A stretch of 64,000 nt of DNA from [Mycobacterium] stephanolepidis (GTDB lineage: Bacteria; Actinomycetota; Actinomycetes; Mycobacteriales; Mycobacteriaceae). Position 1 is the first letter of the stretch. Each line of letters opens with the position of its first letter. The stretch is taken from the NCBI RefSeq assembly GCF_002356335.1, contig NZ_AP018165.1, positions 1,612,001 through 1,676,000 of the forward strand, written 5' to 3'. Shown here piece by piece: positions 9,427-18,359 of this stretch. The position numbers and the translations under genes are program-made. The notes beneath the pieces were generated by a model. It was not told where the DNA came from. It ran no database searches and saw nothing but the letters and a program-made list of their open reading frames with translations.

Positions 9427-11100
9427 GTGAGCCTGCGAACAGTGATGCCGAACTCGGGGCGACCCACACGCACGGCGGCAACGCCACGGCTAACCCGGCG
9501 AGATGACCAGATATTCGGCGGTTACCGCGAACTGGTATCCGAGAAGGGCGCTTACTCCAAGGCCTTCGACGAAATGTTCGACGCCGATGGCAACGTGCGT
9601 GGGCCGTACAAGGGGATCTACGCCGAGTTGGCGCCCACCGATGCTGCTGACCTTGCCGCGCGTGCCGACGCGCTGGGCAGGGCATTCATCGATCAGGGCA
9701 TTACCTTCTCGCTATCGGGTCAAGAGCGCCCGTTTCCGCTGGATCTGGTGCCGCGCGTCATCGCCGCGGCCGAGTGGTCACGGCTGGAGCGTGGCATCGC
9801 TCAGCGGGTCCGGGCGCTGGAGATGTACCTGGCCGATATCTACGGCGATCAGGACATCCTGCGTGACGGAGTGATCCCCCGTGCCTTGGTCACATCCTGC
9901 GAGCACTTCCACCGCGAGGCTGCCGGGATCAATCCGCCCAACGGGGTGCGTATCCACGTCGCGGGTATCGACCTGGTGCGTGACGCGCAGGGAACCTTCC
10001 GGGTACTCGAAGACAATCTGCGGTCCCCGTCCGGGGTGTCGTACGTGATGGAGAACCGTCGCACCATGGCCCGGGTCTTCCCCGATCTGTTCGCCACCCA
10101 CCGGGTGCGCGCGGTGGACGACTACTCCTCGCATCTGCTGCGCGCCCTGCGCAAGTCGGCGGCCACCAACGAGGCCGATCCGACCGTGGTGGTTCTCACA
10201 CCGGGTGTGGCGAACTCGGCCTACTTCGAGCACTCCCTGCTGGCCCGCCAGATGGGTGTGGAACTTGTCGAGGGACGCGACCTGTTCTGCCGCGACAACC
10301 AGGTCTACATGCGCACCACCGAGGGGGAGCGTCAGGTCGACGTCATCTACCGCCGGATCGACGACACGTACTTGGATCCCATGCAGTTCCGTCCCGATTC
10401 GGTGCTCGGTGTCGCGGGTCTGCTCAACGCCGCGCGCGCCGGGAACGTCGTCATCTCCAGCGCCGTCGGCAACGGAGTGGGGGACGACAAGCTCGTCTAC
10501 ACCTACGTGCCGACCATCATCGAGTACTACCTCGGTGAGAAACCCATAGTGGCGAACGTGGACACCTACCGATGTTGGCTCGACGACGAGCGTGAGGAAG
10601 TGCTTGACCGCATCGACGCGCTCGTCATCAAGCCGGTGGAGGGGTCCGGTGGGTACGGCATCGTCTTCGGCCCCGACGCCAGCGAGAAGGAACGCGCCGC
10701 GATCGCCAAGAAGATCAGAGCGGACCCGCGTGGGTGGGTGGCCCAGCCCGTGGTCCAGTTGTCCACGGTGCCCACAAAAATCGGCGATCAGCTGGTGCCT
10801 CGGCACGTGGATCTGCGCCCGTTCGCGGTCAATGACGGTGATGACGTGTGGGTGCTGCCCGGTGGCCTCACCCGGGTAGCGCTGCCGGAAGGCTCGCTCG
10901 TGGTCAACTCCAGTCAGGGTGGCGGCTCCAAGGACACCTGGGTGCTGGCCTCGCGGGCCTCTGTCGCCGAGCGTGAGCTCTCGGGGGCTGAGGTGGTCCC
11001 CGAGTTGCCGAAGGCGGCGGAGGTGGAACAGGGGCCCGAGGCGGCCACCGCGGGTCTGCAGGTGCAACAGCAGCAACAACAACAGCAGGTGATGTCCTAA
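9427..11100 (+). CDS. Circularly permuted ATP-grasp protein (type 2)
   Basis: The family is an ATP-grasp ligase-like fold with permuted order, predicted to form amide bonds. Diagnostic segments include GVRIHVAGIDLVR, RVLEDNLRSPSGVSYV, a Lys/Gly-rich nucleotide loop VIKPVEGSGGYGIV (about residue 405) and RHVDLRPFAVN. The start is uncertain: GTG 9427 (557 aa) gives RDDQIFGGYRE near the N-terminus as in relatives, ATG 9445 is next best, and ATG 9346 gives an unlikely extension. The last residues are unusually Gln-rich (QVQQQQQQQQVMS). The stop overlaps the ATG of the alpha-E gene by one base, and a transglutaminase gene follows. This trio (Rv2411c-Rv2409c in M. tuberculosis) recurs in many bacteria. 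Substrate unknown. Confidence 0.85.
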   Translation: MSLRTVMPNSGRPTRTAATPRLTRRDDQIFGGYRELVSEKGAYSKAFDEMFDADGNVRGPYKGIYAELAPTDAADLAARADALGRAFIDQGITFSLSGQERPFPLDLVPRVIAAAEWSRLERGIAQRVRALEMYLADIYGDQDILRDGVIPRALVTSCEHFHREAAGINPPNGVRIHVAGIDLVRDAQGTFRVLEDNLRSPSGVSYVMENRRTMARVFPDLFATHRVRAVDDYSSHLLRALRKSAATNEADPTVVVLTPGVANSAYFEHSLLARQMGVELVEGRDLFCRDNQVYMRTTEGERQVDVIYRRIDDTYLDPMQFRPDSVLGVAGLLNAARAGNVVISSAVGNGVGDDKLVYTYVPTIIEYYLGEKPIVANVDTYRCWLDDEREEVLDRIDALVIKPVEGSGGYGIVFGPDASEKERAAIAKKIRADPRGWVAQPVVQLSTVPTKIGDQLVPRHVDLRPFAVNDGDDVWVLPGGLTRVALPEGSLVVNSSQGGGSKDTWVLASRASVAERELSGAEVVPELPKAAEVEQGPEAATAGLQVQQQQQQQQVMS

Positions 11101-12077
11101 TGCTGGCGCGAAACGCGGAGTCGCTTTACTGGATTGGCCGATATGTCGAGCGTGCCGATGACACCGCGCGCATCCTCGACGTCACGGTGCACCAGCTGCT
11201 CGAGGACGCCAGCGTGGATCCCGATCATGCCTCCCGGGTGCTGCTGCGTGTGCTGGGCATCGACGCGCCGGACATCGTGCTCGATGTGTGGTCACTGACC
11301 GAGCTCGTCGCGTTCAGCAGGGGAGTGCAGGGTGGGTCCATCGTCGACTCCATCTCCGAAGCGCGTGAGAATGCCCGCGGCGCACGCGAAGTGACGTCCA
11401 CCGAGATGTGGGAGTGCCTCAACACCACCTACAACGCGCTGGCAGATCGCGAGCGCGCCGCCCGCAGACTCGGCCCGCATGAGTTCTTCACCTACGTGGA
11501 GGGGCGCGCCGCGCAGTTCGCGGGACTTGCCGACTCCACGCTCAGCCGTGACGACGGTTACCGATTCCTGGTGCTGGGCCGCTCCATCGAGCGGGTGGAT
11601 ATGACGGTGCGGCTGCTGCTGTCGCGTGTTGGTGACCGCGCATCCTCACCCGCCTGGGTCACGCTGTTGCGCAGCGCGGGCGCGCACGACACCTACCTGC
11701 GCACCTATCGCGGGGTCCTGGACGCGAGCCGGGTCGTCGAGTTCATGCTGTTGGACCGGCTGTTCCCGCGTTCGGTGTTCCACTCGCTGCGGCAGGCCGA
11801 GCTGAGCCTGGAGGAGCTGGATCATCAGCCACACAGCCGAGTCGGTGCGCGCGCCGAGGCGCAGCGACTGCTGGGCCGGGCCCGCAGTGAGTTGGAGTTC
11901 ATGCGTCCCGGGGTGTTGCTGGAGGACCTGCCGACACGACTGGCCGGCCTACAACAGACCTGCCGGGAACTGGGTGAGGCGGTGGCGCTGCAGTACTTCC
12001 ACGCCGCGCCGTGGGTGGCGTGGACCGATGCCGGTGGCCGCCACGATGTGGATCCCATTGAAGAAGGCGAGATCTGA
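11100..12077 (+). CDS. Alpha-E domain protein, partner of the ATP-grasp protein
   Basis: This 325-residue all-helical protein begins MLARNAESLYWIGRYVERADDTAR, the characteristic opening of the alpha-E domain, and carries VLGRSIERVDMTVRLLLSR near residue 160. It has no known catalytic residues and is thought to cooperate with the adjacent permuted ATP-grasp ligase and transglutaminase. It is translationally coupled (TAATG) to the ATP-grasp gene and is followed 32 bp later by the transglutaminase gene. The exact biochemical role is unknown. Confidence 0.87.
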   Translation: MLARNAESLYWIGRYVERADDTARILDVTVHQLLEDASVDPDHASRVLLRVLGIDAPDIVLDVWSLTELVAFSRGVQGGSIVDSISEARENARGAREVTSTEMWECLNTTYNALADRERAARRLGPHEFFTYVEGRAAQFAGLADSTLSRDDGYRFLVLGRSIERVDMTVRLLLSRVGDRASSPAWVTLLRSAGAHDTYLRTYRGVLDASRVVEFMLLDRLFPRSVFHSLRQAELSLEELDHQPHSRVGARAEAQRLLGRARSELEFMRPGVLLEDLPTRLAGLQQTCRELGEAVALQYFHAAPWVAWTDAGGRHDVDPIEEGEI

Positions 12078-12084
12078 CGATGAA

Positions 12085-12102
12085 CCGCTTGCGCGAAGAG
12101 GA
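12085..12102 (+). repeat. Short interspersed repeat, copy 1 (CCGCTTGCGCGAAGAGGA)
   Basis: This 18-mer occurs exactly again at 49077-49094, and the preceding six bases (CGATGA) plus one variable base extend the match. Here it lies between the alpha-E stop and the transglutaminase ATG. Read in the right frame both copies encode DEPLARRG. I recall similar sequences next to start codons elsewhere in mycobacterial genomes; the role is unknown. Confidence 0.6.
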
Positions 12103-12109
12103 GAAGTAG

Positions 12110-12949
12110 ATGTGGCGCTTGCGAGTCGTCCACGCCACCGGTTACGCCTACAAGACGCCGGTAACCGCTTCCTATAACGAGGCGCGGTTGACGCCGCGCA
12201 GTGACGGTCGCCAGAACGTCATCCTCAATCGCGTGGAGACGGTGCCGGCCACCCGCTCGTATCGGTATGTCGACTATTGGGGTACCGCCGTCACGACGTT
12301 CGACCTGCACGCACCCCATACCGAGCTGGAGGTGACGGGTCTGTCGGTGGTGGAGACCGATGTCGCCGAGAAGCCGGAGGAATCCGTGGGCTGGGATGAC
12401 ATCCACGCCGACGCCGTCATCGACCGATTCGACGAGTATCTGTCGCCGAGTGCATACGTCCCACACAGCAAGAGGGTGCAGTCGGTGGGCAAGCGGATCG
12501 CCAGGGATGCCACCCCCGCCGAGGCCATTGTCGCGGCATCGAAATGGGTGCACTCGGAGCTCGACTATGTGCCCGGAACCACCGGTGTGCATTCGTCGGC
12601 GCTGGATGCGCTGCGTGAAAGAAAGGGTGTGTGCCAGGACTACGCGCACCTGACATTGGTTCTGCTGCGCAGCATGGGGATCCCGGCGCGTTACGTATCG
12701 GGATATCTACACCCCAAGGGCGATGCGGCGGTGGGCGAGACGGTGGACGGGCAGAGCCACGCGTGGATCCAGGGTTGGGCCGGTGCGTGGTGGGATTACG
12801 ACCCCACCAACGACAGCGAGATCAACGAGCAGTACATCACCGTCGGCGTCGGCCGGGACTACTCGGATGTCAGCCCACTCAAGGGCATTTACTCGGGGGG
12901 TGGCTCGACAGATTTGGACGTCGTGGTCGAAGTCACACGACTCGCCTAA
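12110..12949 (+). CDS. Transglutaminase-like cysteine protease/amidase family protein
   Basis: The product has 279 residues: an N-terminal beta domain (MWRLRVVHATGYAYKTPV) and a transglutaminase core. The catalytic Cys is in RKGVCQDYAHL (about residue 175), the His in DGQSHAWIQGW and the Asp in WDYDPTND, so the triad is complete. Such enzymes cut or transfer amide bonds, and this one probably acts on the product or substrate of the ATP-grasp/alpha-E pair upstream (Rv2409c in M. tuberculosis). A GAGGAG site precedes the ATG. Probably cytoplasmic, as no signal peptide is present. Confidence 0.87.
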   Translation: MWRLRVVHATGYAYKTPVTASYNEARLTPRSDGRQNVILNRVETVPATRSYRYVDYWGTAVTTFDLHAPHTELEVTGLSVVETDVAEKPEESVGWDDIHADAVIDRFDEYLSPSAYVPHSKRVQSVGKRIARDATPAEAIVAASKWVHSELDYVPGTTGVHSSALDALRERKGVCQDYAHLTLVLLRSMGIPARYVSGYLHPKGDAAVGETVDGQSHAWIQGWAGAWWDYDPTNDSEINEQYITVGVGRDYSDVSPLKGIYSGGGSTDLDVVVEVTRLA

Positions 12950-12970
12950 ACACCGCAGAAAAGCCAGTTA

Positions 12971-13012
12971 TTGCCCAGGTGTCTGGCAAGAGGAGTAATA
13001 ATGCGTAGACCA
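12971..13012 (+). promoter_or_regulatory. Promoter and possible operator of the TetR gene
   Basis: A TAATAAT -10 element at 12996-13002 stands 9 bp before the ATG, which suggests a transcript starting at or next to the start codon. Upstream, TTGCCCAGGTGTCTGGCAA (12971-12989) has complementary ends (TTGCC/GGCAA) and an offset inner pair (CCAG/CTGG), so it may be an operator for autoregulation. The operator is speculative. Confidence 0.4.
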
Positions 13013-13659
13013 TGGTGACCAAACAAGCTACCGGGCTATACGGCGGACGAACGGCAGACGAGCGCCGCGCGGAGCGGAGGCGACGCCTTCTTGAGGCGGG
13101 GCTCGAGGTTATGGCCAGCTCCGGCTGGGCAGCGACAACGGTTCGGGAGATCTGCAAGACCGCCGGACTGAATACCCGTTACTTCTACGAGTGCTTTGAC
13201 GGCCTCGACGAGCTGCTGGTCGCGGTTTTCGACTGGATCATCGAGGACAGCATCGCCACCGCAGGTTCGGCGATGGCTGCGGCCGAGAAGGACTCACGCT
13301 CGCAGGTGCATGCCGGTGTCGTGGGCGCGGTGACCGCGCTGACCGCCGATCCCCGGCGCGCCCGTGTGATCGCCACCGAGGCGATGGGCAGTCAGCGACT
13401 CACTCGTCGTCGTATGCGGTTGACGCACTACATGGCGTTGATGCTCGGTGCCGCGCGTGCCGAGTTCGATCCGGATGCCGACCCCAACTACACCGCGGTG
13501 CAGGCCGAAGCCCTGGCTGCCGGTGTCGCCGGCACCGTGTTGGCATGGCTCGACGGACGGCTGCGTCTCGAGCGTGAAGAACTGGCCGAATACACCGCAC
13601 AGTTCGTAGATCAGGCCATGTTCACGCCGCTGCCGGTGCGTAACTCCGTAGAGCACTGA
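13012..13659 (+). CDS. TetR/AcrR family transcriptional regulator
   Basis: The 215-residue protein has the TetR helix-turn-helix at about 20-65 (RRRLLEAGLEVMASSGWAATTVREICKTAGLNTRYFYECF). The C-terminal ligand-binding part is helical and family-specific; no ligand is evident. It stands alone between the transglutaminase gene and a convergent PemK-like gene, so its target may be itself or a distant gene. An imperfect palindrome over its promoter fits autoregulation. A hairpin terminator follows the stop. Confidence 0.87.
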   Translation: MVTKQATGLYGGRTADERRAERRRRLLEAGLEVMASSGWAATTVREICKTAGLNTRYFYECFDGLDELLVAVFDWIIEDSIATAGSAMAAAEKDSRSQVHAGVVGAVTALTADPRRARVIATEAMGSQRLTRRRMRLTHYMALMLGAARAEFDPDADPNYTAVQAEALAAGVAGTVLAWLDGRLRLEREELAEYTAQFVDQAMFTPLPVRNSVEH

Positions 13660-13662
13660 GCT

Positions 13663-13685
13663 GAGCTGATCGGTTCGATCAGCTC
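13663..13685. terminator. Hairpin between convergent TetR and PemK-like genes
   Basis: A perfect 10-bp stem (GAGCTGATCG/CGATCAGCTC) with a 3-base loop begins 3 bp after the TetR stop and overlaps the stop codon of the opposite gene. It can serve both transcripts. There is no T-run. Confidence 0.8.
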
Positions 13686-14278
13686 CAGGAGAAGTGCGTA
13701 CGCAGGCGCATCGCGACGATGTTGAATCGCTCCACGTCCAAAATGGCGCCCTCGCGTCGAATTCCTTCTTCGGGAACATCGAGCACGCGGTCCAGTCGTA
13801 CCCAGCTGGGGCGACCGTCGTAATCCCAGCTACCGCTGCCGAGCGCCACCCAGTCCGGGTCGGTGTCATGGCGTTCCCGGCTTGAGAGCATCAGGCCCAG
13901 CAGCACCGAGCCGTCCCGCCCCACCACGAGCACGGGACGGTCCTTGCCCTGTGAGGGGTCATCCTTGTAGACCACCCAGGTCCACACGATCTCGCCGGGA
14001 TCGGCGCGACCGTCCAGGTCGGGCGTGTATTCGATACGACGGGCCCGATGGGCCGTGGGCACACTGCGGTTGGTTACCGGACGACCCGGAATGGCGGTCT
14101 GCTGCTCGGTCTCCACGACACCGATCGCTTCCAGTCCGCGCTGCAGCCCCCGCTGAACGAATTCCGACCCCTGTAGTTGCCGCAGCACCTTCGGGCCTTC
14201 GCGGAACACGACTTGTTCAAGAGTGTCCACCGCGATCTTCCCGAGCCTCCGCCCGAGCGTCTGCCACTGTGACGCCAT
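13679..14278 (-). CDS. PemK/MazF-like (CcdB-fold) protein
   Basis: Starting at ATG 14278 the product has 199 residues; upstream in-frame ATGs would overlap the lepA promoter region. The N-terminal 90 residues are helical and basic. The C-terminal half is the PemK-like barrel with PGEIVWTWVVYKDD, GKDRPVLVVGRDG and RLDRVLDVPEEGIRREGAIL. PemK/MazF toxins are mRNA interferases, but no antitoxin gene is adjacent and the long N-terminal extension is unlike a plain toxin, so it may have a housekeeping role. The position beside lepA matches Rv2405 of M. tuberculosis. Confidence 0.8.
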   Translation of the reverse strand: MASQWQTLGRRLGKIAVDTLEQVVFREGPKVLRQLQGSEFVQRGLQRGLEAIGVVETEQQTAIPGRPVTNRSVPTAHRARRIEYTPDLDGRADPGEIVWTWVVYKDDPSQGKDRPVLVVGRDGSVLLGLMLSSRERHDTDPDWVALGSGSWDYDGRPSWVRLDRVLDVPEEGIRREGAILDVERFNIVAMRLRTHFSWS

Positions 14279-14355
14279 GCTGCGAGCATACTGACCGGTA
14301 GTCCCTCGCGACGTGTGTGTCAGGAGCATGGCGCGCGGCATGGGAGCATGGTGCC

Positions 14356-16209
14356 GTGCCAAGTTTTGCCGACACGACGTTCACGGACCCGGCGCTTATC
14401 CGTAACTTCTGCATCATCGCCCATATCGACCACGGGAAGTCGACCCTGGCCGACCGGATGCTGCAGCTGACGGGCGTGGTCGACGAGCGGTCCATGCGTG
14501 CCCAGTACCTGGATCGCATGGATATCGAGCGCGAGCGCGGCATCACCATCAAGGCGCAGAATGTGCGGCTGCCCTGGCAGGTCACGGGCCAGAACGGGCC
14601 GCAGGACTATGTCCTGCACCTCATCGACACCCCCGGGCACGTGGACTTCACCTACGAGGTCTCGCGGGCGTTGGAGGCGTGCGAGGGCGCGGTGCTGCTC
14701 GTGGATGCCGCACAGGGCATCGAGGCGCAGACGCTGGCCAACCTGTACCTGGCACTGGACAAGGACCTGACCATCATCCCGGTCCTCAACAAGATTGACT
14801 TGCCCGCGGCCGACCCCGAGCGCTACTCCGAGGAGATCGCGCACATCATCGGCTGCGAGCCCTCCGATGTGCTGCGGGTGTCCGGCAAGACCGGCGAGGG
14901 CGTCGAGGCACTGCTGGACGAGGTGGTGCGGCTCATTCCCGCACCACAAGGCGATCCGGATGCTCCGGCGCGCGCGATGATCTTCGACTCGGTGTACGAC
15001 ATCTACCGGGGCGTCGTCACCTACGTTCGCGTCGTCGACGGCAAGATCACGCCGCGCGAGAAGATCGCGATGATGTCGACAGGCGCCACCCATGAACTGC
15101 TGGAGGTGGGCATCGTCTCACCGGACCCCAAACCCTCTGCGGGCCTTGGGGTGGGTGAGGTGGGCTACCTGATCACCGGTGTGAAGGACGTGCGCCAGTC
15201 CAAGGTCGGTGACACCGTCACCTCCGCGCGCAAGGGTGCGACCGAACCGCTCACCGGTTATCGCGAACCCCGGCCGATGGTGTACTCCGGGTTGTACCCG
15301 GTGGACGGATCCGATTACCCGAATCTTCGTGAAGCGCTGGACAAATTGCAGCTCAACGACGCGGCGCTCACCTATGAGCCGGAGACCTCGGTGGCGCTGG
15401 GCTTCGGATTCCGTTGCGGCTTCTTGGGATTGCTGCACATGGAGATCACCCGTGAGCGACTGGAACGTGAGTTCAACCTCGACCTGATCTCGACCGCACC
15501 CAACGTGGTGTACCGAGTGGTCAAGGAAGACGGCACCGAAATGATGGTGACCAACCCGTCCATCTGGCCCGAGGGCAAGATCCGTTCGGTGTTCGAGCCC
15601 GTCGTCAAGACGACTGTCATCGCACCGAGCGAGTTCATCGGTTCGATCATGGAGCTGTGCCAGTCACGGCGCGGTGAACTCGGCGGCATGGATTACCTCT
15701 CGCCGGAGCGTGTCGAGCTGCGGTACACAATGCCGTTGGGCGAGATCATCTTCGACTTCTTCGACTCGCTGAAATCGCGTACCCGCGGTTACGCCAGCCT
15801 GGACTACGAAGAGGCCGGCGAACAGGAAGCCGAGCTGGTCAAGGTCGATATCCTGCTGCAGGGCGAGGCTGTCGACGCGTTCAGCGCCATCGTGCACAAG
15901 GACGGCGCATCGGCGTATGGCAACAAGATGACCGTGAAGCTCAAGGAACTCATCCCGCGCCAGCAGTTCGAGGTGCCGGTGCAGGCCGCGGTTGGCTCGA
16001 GAATCATTGCACGCGAAAATATTCGGGCCATCCGTAAGGACGTGCTTTCCAAGTGCTACGGCGGTGACATCACCCGTAAGCGCAAGCTGCTGGAGAAGCA
16101 GAAGGAGGGCAAGAAGCGCATGAAGACCATCGGACGGGTCGAGGTGCCGCAGGAGGCCTTCGTGGCGGCGCTGTCCACCGAGTCCGCGGCGGACAAGCCG
16201 AAGAAGTAG
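14356..16209 (+). CDS. lepA: Elongation factor 4 (ribosomal back-translocase)
   Basis: From GTG 14356 the product is 617 residues. It carries the GTPase motifs HIDHGKST (G1, about residue 22), DTPGHVDF (G3) and NKIDLP (G4), then EF-G-like domains and the LepA-specific C-terminal domain ([22 protein letters not shown]). LepA binds stalled or misplaced ribosomes and affects 30S maturation. An in-frame ATG at 14317 would only add a poorly conserved leader. It is divergent from the PemK-like gene and convergent with the DUF899 gene. Confidence 0.96.
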   Translation: MPSFADTTFTDPALIRNFCIIAHIDHGKSTLADRMLQLTGVVDERSMRAQYLDRMDIERERGITIKAQNVRLPWQVTGQNGPQDYVLHLIDTPGHVDFTYEVSRALEACEGAVLLVDAAQGIEAQTLANLYLALDKDLTIIPVLNKIDLPAADPERYSEEIAHIIGCEPSDVLRVSGKTGEGVEALLDEVVRLIPAPQGDPDAPARAMIFDSVYDIYRGVVTYVRVVDGKITPREKIAMMSTGATHELLEVGIVSPDPKPSAGLGVGEVGYLITGVKDVRQSKVGDTVTSARKGATEPLTGYREPRPMVYSGLYPVDGSDYPNLREALDKLQLNDAALTYEPETSVALGFGFRCGFLGLLHMEITRERLEREFNLDLISTAPNVVYRVVKEDGTEMMVTNPSIWPEGKIRSVFEPVVKTTVIAPSEFIGSIMELCQSRRGELGGMDYLSPERVELRYTMPLGEIIFDFFDSLKSRTRGYASLDYEEAGEQEAELVKVDILLQGEAVDAFSAIVHKDGASAYGNKMTVKLKELIPRQQFEVPVQAAVGSRIIARENIRAIRKDVLSKCYGGDITRKRKLLEKQKEGKKRMKTIGRVEVPQEAFVAALSTESAADKPKK

Positions 16210-16248
16210 TTGTAGCGGAGGCTTCGCGCGGCGGGTGACCCAACCTCG

Positions 16249-16306
16249 CCGAGTGTGCGAATAGTGTCGATATCTCGGTGAATTTCGACCGTATCCGCAC
16301 ACTCGG
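16249..16306. repeat. Solo long imperfect palindrome between lepA and the DUF899 gene
   Basis: Outer 11-bp arms CCGAGTGTGCG (16249-16259) and their complement (16296-16306) are perfect. Including the inner GTCGA/TCGAC pair, each arm reaches about 21 bp with three mismatches around a 14-base core (TATCTCGGTGAATT). Size and layout resemble the 57-bp elements that flank the DUF559 gene at 44872 and 45816, though the sequence differs. It may also act as a terminator for the two converging genes, but the large core is unusual for that. Confidence 0.6.
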
Positions 16307-16308
16307 GC

Positions 16309-17073
16309 TCAGTGCTCGCACTCCTGACTAGGCATCCCGACGACGGCCCCGCCCTGCGGCCAACCCGCGGGCGATTCCTCCCACGGCTCCTGACGCCCAT
16401 ACGGTGTCAGGTCCAGGAACGGATACCCGACCGCCGAATGATCCAGCCCGCGCGCGAAGGCCGAATAGGTATGAAAAACCTCGTCTGCGCGGCGGAGGAA
16501 GACGCTGGCGCCGGGCCAATCCCCGCGCAGGTCTTCCTCGCTGAAACCGTCGGCGTGTAACTCGTCGAGCGACTTGTAGTTGTACTCGATCGGCGTACGT
16601 GACGGGTCGAGCGTGACATGGAAGTCGTAACTGAAATCGCCGTCGTTGGTGGAGTACCACGGGAACGTCCATCCGTGTTCGTCGCGGTACCTGGCGATGC
16701 TTGCATACGGCGCACGGGACACGCAGGCGAAGGTGACGCCCTTGTCGGTCAACAACGCGCGATCTCGTTCGGTGAACGTCATATCGGCTGCCCCCGTGCA
16801 GCTGGGGCATCCGCGGTCGACGGCGTCGATCCACATGAAATGGTGGACATACAGGGTGTGCCGGCCCTCGAACATGTCCAGGAGCCGCACCGGCCCGTCG
16901 GGGCCTTCGAAGAGGTAGTCCTTCTCGACTTTCACCATGGGCAGGCGTCGGCGTTCGGCGTTGACGGCATCGCGCAGATGGGTGGCCTCGCGCTCGCGGA
17001 TCAGCAGTTGCTTGCGGGCCGTCAGCCATTCCTCGCGGGTGACGGCGGTGGGATAGGCGGATGAGGTTGTCAT
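16309..17073 (-). CDS. DUF899 family thioredoxin-like protein
   Basis: The protein has 254 residues with the DUF899 pattern: EEWLTARKQLLIREREATHLRD at the N-terminus, LPMVKVEKDYLFEGPDG, a thioredoxin-like core with RGCPSCTGAADM (CxxC near residue 93) and WYSTNDGDFSYDFHV. The family is annotated as a predicted dithiol-disulfide oxidoreductase, cytoplasmic, of unknown partner. It ends in a Glu-Cys-Glu-His tail. It is monocistronic and convergent to lepA, with the palindromic element at 16249 directly downstream. Confidence 0.8.
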   Translation of the reverse strand: MTTSSAYPTAVTREEWLTARKQLLIREREATHLRDAVNAERRRLPMVKVEKDYLFEGPDGPVRLLDMFEGRHTLYVHHFMWIDAVDRGCPSCTGAADMTFTERDRALLTDKGVTFACVSRAPYASIARYRDEHGWTFPWYSTNDGDFSYDFHVTLDPSRTPIEYNYKSLDELHADGFSEEDLRGDWPGASVFLRRADEVFHTYSAFARGLDHSAVGYPFLDLTPYGRQEPWEESPAGWPQGGAVVGMPSQECEH

Positions 17074-17128
17074 ACCGATACCGACCCACCCCGGCCGGAA
17101 AACTCATCGCGTCGATACGCTGAGGTCC

Positions 17129-18139
17129 ATGAGTACCGTGCTTGCCGGGCTTCGTCTTCCAGTTGTCGGCGCCCCGATGGCCGGAGGTATCACCGTTCCC
17201 GCGTTGGCGCGTGGCGTGAGCGCGGCCGGCGGTTTCGGCCTACTGCCGGCGGGGTACCGCAGCGTCGAGCAGCTGGACCGGGACCGTGCGGCGATGGACG
17301 GTCTTCCCTTCGGCTTCAACGTCTTCGTTCCCACGCCAGATCTGGGGGCCGACCTGGGTGAGTACCTGGACAAGCTGAAGATCTGGGCCGACAAATTCGA
17401 GGTGGCTCCGGGCGACCCGGTCTGGCACGACGACGCGTATGCCGACAAGATCGAGTATCTGGTCGCCACACCTGTCCCGGTGGTGTCGTTCACCTTTGGC
17501 GTGCCGTCCGCGCAGGATGCGCACCGGCTGCGCGCGGCCGGATCCGAGGTGTGGATTACCGTCACCAGTGCCGTAGAGGCCACGATCGCCGAGGGGATCG
17601 GCGCCGACGCGCTGGTTGTCCAGGGTCCCGAGGCCGGTGGTCACCGCAGCAGCTTCGATGCCGGTGCCCCCGAAGAGCCGCTGGCCGATCTGATCGCGAA
17701 CGTGCGGACGGTCACCGCGTTACCGCTGGTGGCAGCGGGCGGAATCATGGACGGCGCCGACATCGCCCGGGTGCTCGCCGCCGGCGCCACGGCCGCTCAG
17801 TTGGGCACCGCGCTGGTGGTCACCGACGAGTCGGGAGCCAAACAGGTCTACAAAGACGCCCTGCTGCAACCGGCCGAAACGGTGGTGACGCGGGTCTTCT
17901 CGGGCCGCCCGGCGCGAAGTATCTCCAACGCATTCCAGCGGGATATGGAATCGGTTGCCCCGGTGAGCTTCCCGGCACTGAACTCGGCGACCAAGGAGCT
18001 GCGGGCGAGTGGAGATCCGGACGTGATGTCGCTGTGGGCCGGCACCGAGCATCACCGGGCGCGGGCGCTGCCGGTGGCGGAACTGATGTCGGTGTTGGCT
18101 GCCGAGCTGGACGCGGCACGGGGTCAGGCGACAGCATGA
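17129..18139 (+). CDS. Nitronate monooxygenase (2-nitropropane dioxygenase family)
   Basis: This 336-residue FMN-dependent TIM barrel begins with VVGAPMAGGITVPALARGVSAAG. It has the active-site region VVQGPEAGGHRSSFDAG (about 165-180) and the phosphate-binding loop VAAGGIMDGADIARVLAAGA. These enzymes oxidise toxic nitronates such as propionate-3-nitronate. TACGCT at 17116-17121 lies 7 bp before the ATG, giving a likely leaderless mRNA. The following 60-codon membrane protein gene overlaps its stop by 4 bp. Confidence 0.87.
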   Translation: MSTVLAGLRLPVVGAPMAGGITVPALARGVSAAGGFGLLPAGYRSVEQLDRDRAAMDGLPFGFNVFVPTPDLGADLGEYLDKLKIWADKFEVAPGDPVWHDDAYADKIEYLVATPVPVVSFTFGVPSAQDAHRLRAAGSEVWITVTSAVEATIAEGIGADALVVQGPEAGGHRSSFDAGAPEEPLADLIANVRTVTALPLVAAGGIMDGADIARVLAAGATAAQLGTALVVTDESGAKQVYKDALLQPAETVVTRVFSGRPARSISNAFQRDMESVAPVSFPALNSATKELRASGDPDVMSLWAGTEHHRARALPVAELMSVLAAELDAARGQATA

Positions 18140-18318
18140 AACCGACCGCCCTGATCTGGACCGCACTTGTTGCCGCATGCCTGCTGGTCGGCATCGACCT
18201 GGTCATCTACCTGGCGGGCCCGCGGAGCGGAGGGGCCACCGGTGTCCTTGTGTCGCTCTTGGTGTTCAACCTGCTGCTCTTCGGTGGCCTCGGCATCTAC
18301 CTGCTTCGCCGACGCTAA
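18136..18318 (+). CDS. Small two-span membrane protein (60 aa)
   Basis: A 60-codon gene starts at an ATG that overlaps the nitronate monooxygenase stop (ATGA). The product has two hydrophobic helices (about 6-27 and 35-56) joined by GPRSGGATG and ends in LLRRR. I do not recognise a family. Translational coupling is the main support for it being real. Confidence 0.65.
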   Translation: MKPTALIWTALVAACLLVGIDLVIYLAGPRSGGATGVLVSLLVFNLLLFGGLGIYLLRRR

Positions 18319-18359
18319 ATGAGCCGGGCGCGTAGCCAGATCGCACCTACGATGGTCGG

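Noticed and set aside
12971..12989. Strong palindromic operator for the TetR protein
   Set aside because: The dyad is only 5 bp per arm with an offset inner repeat, so it is kept as a weak candidate and not as a finding.
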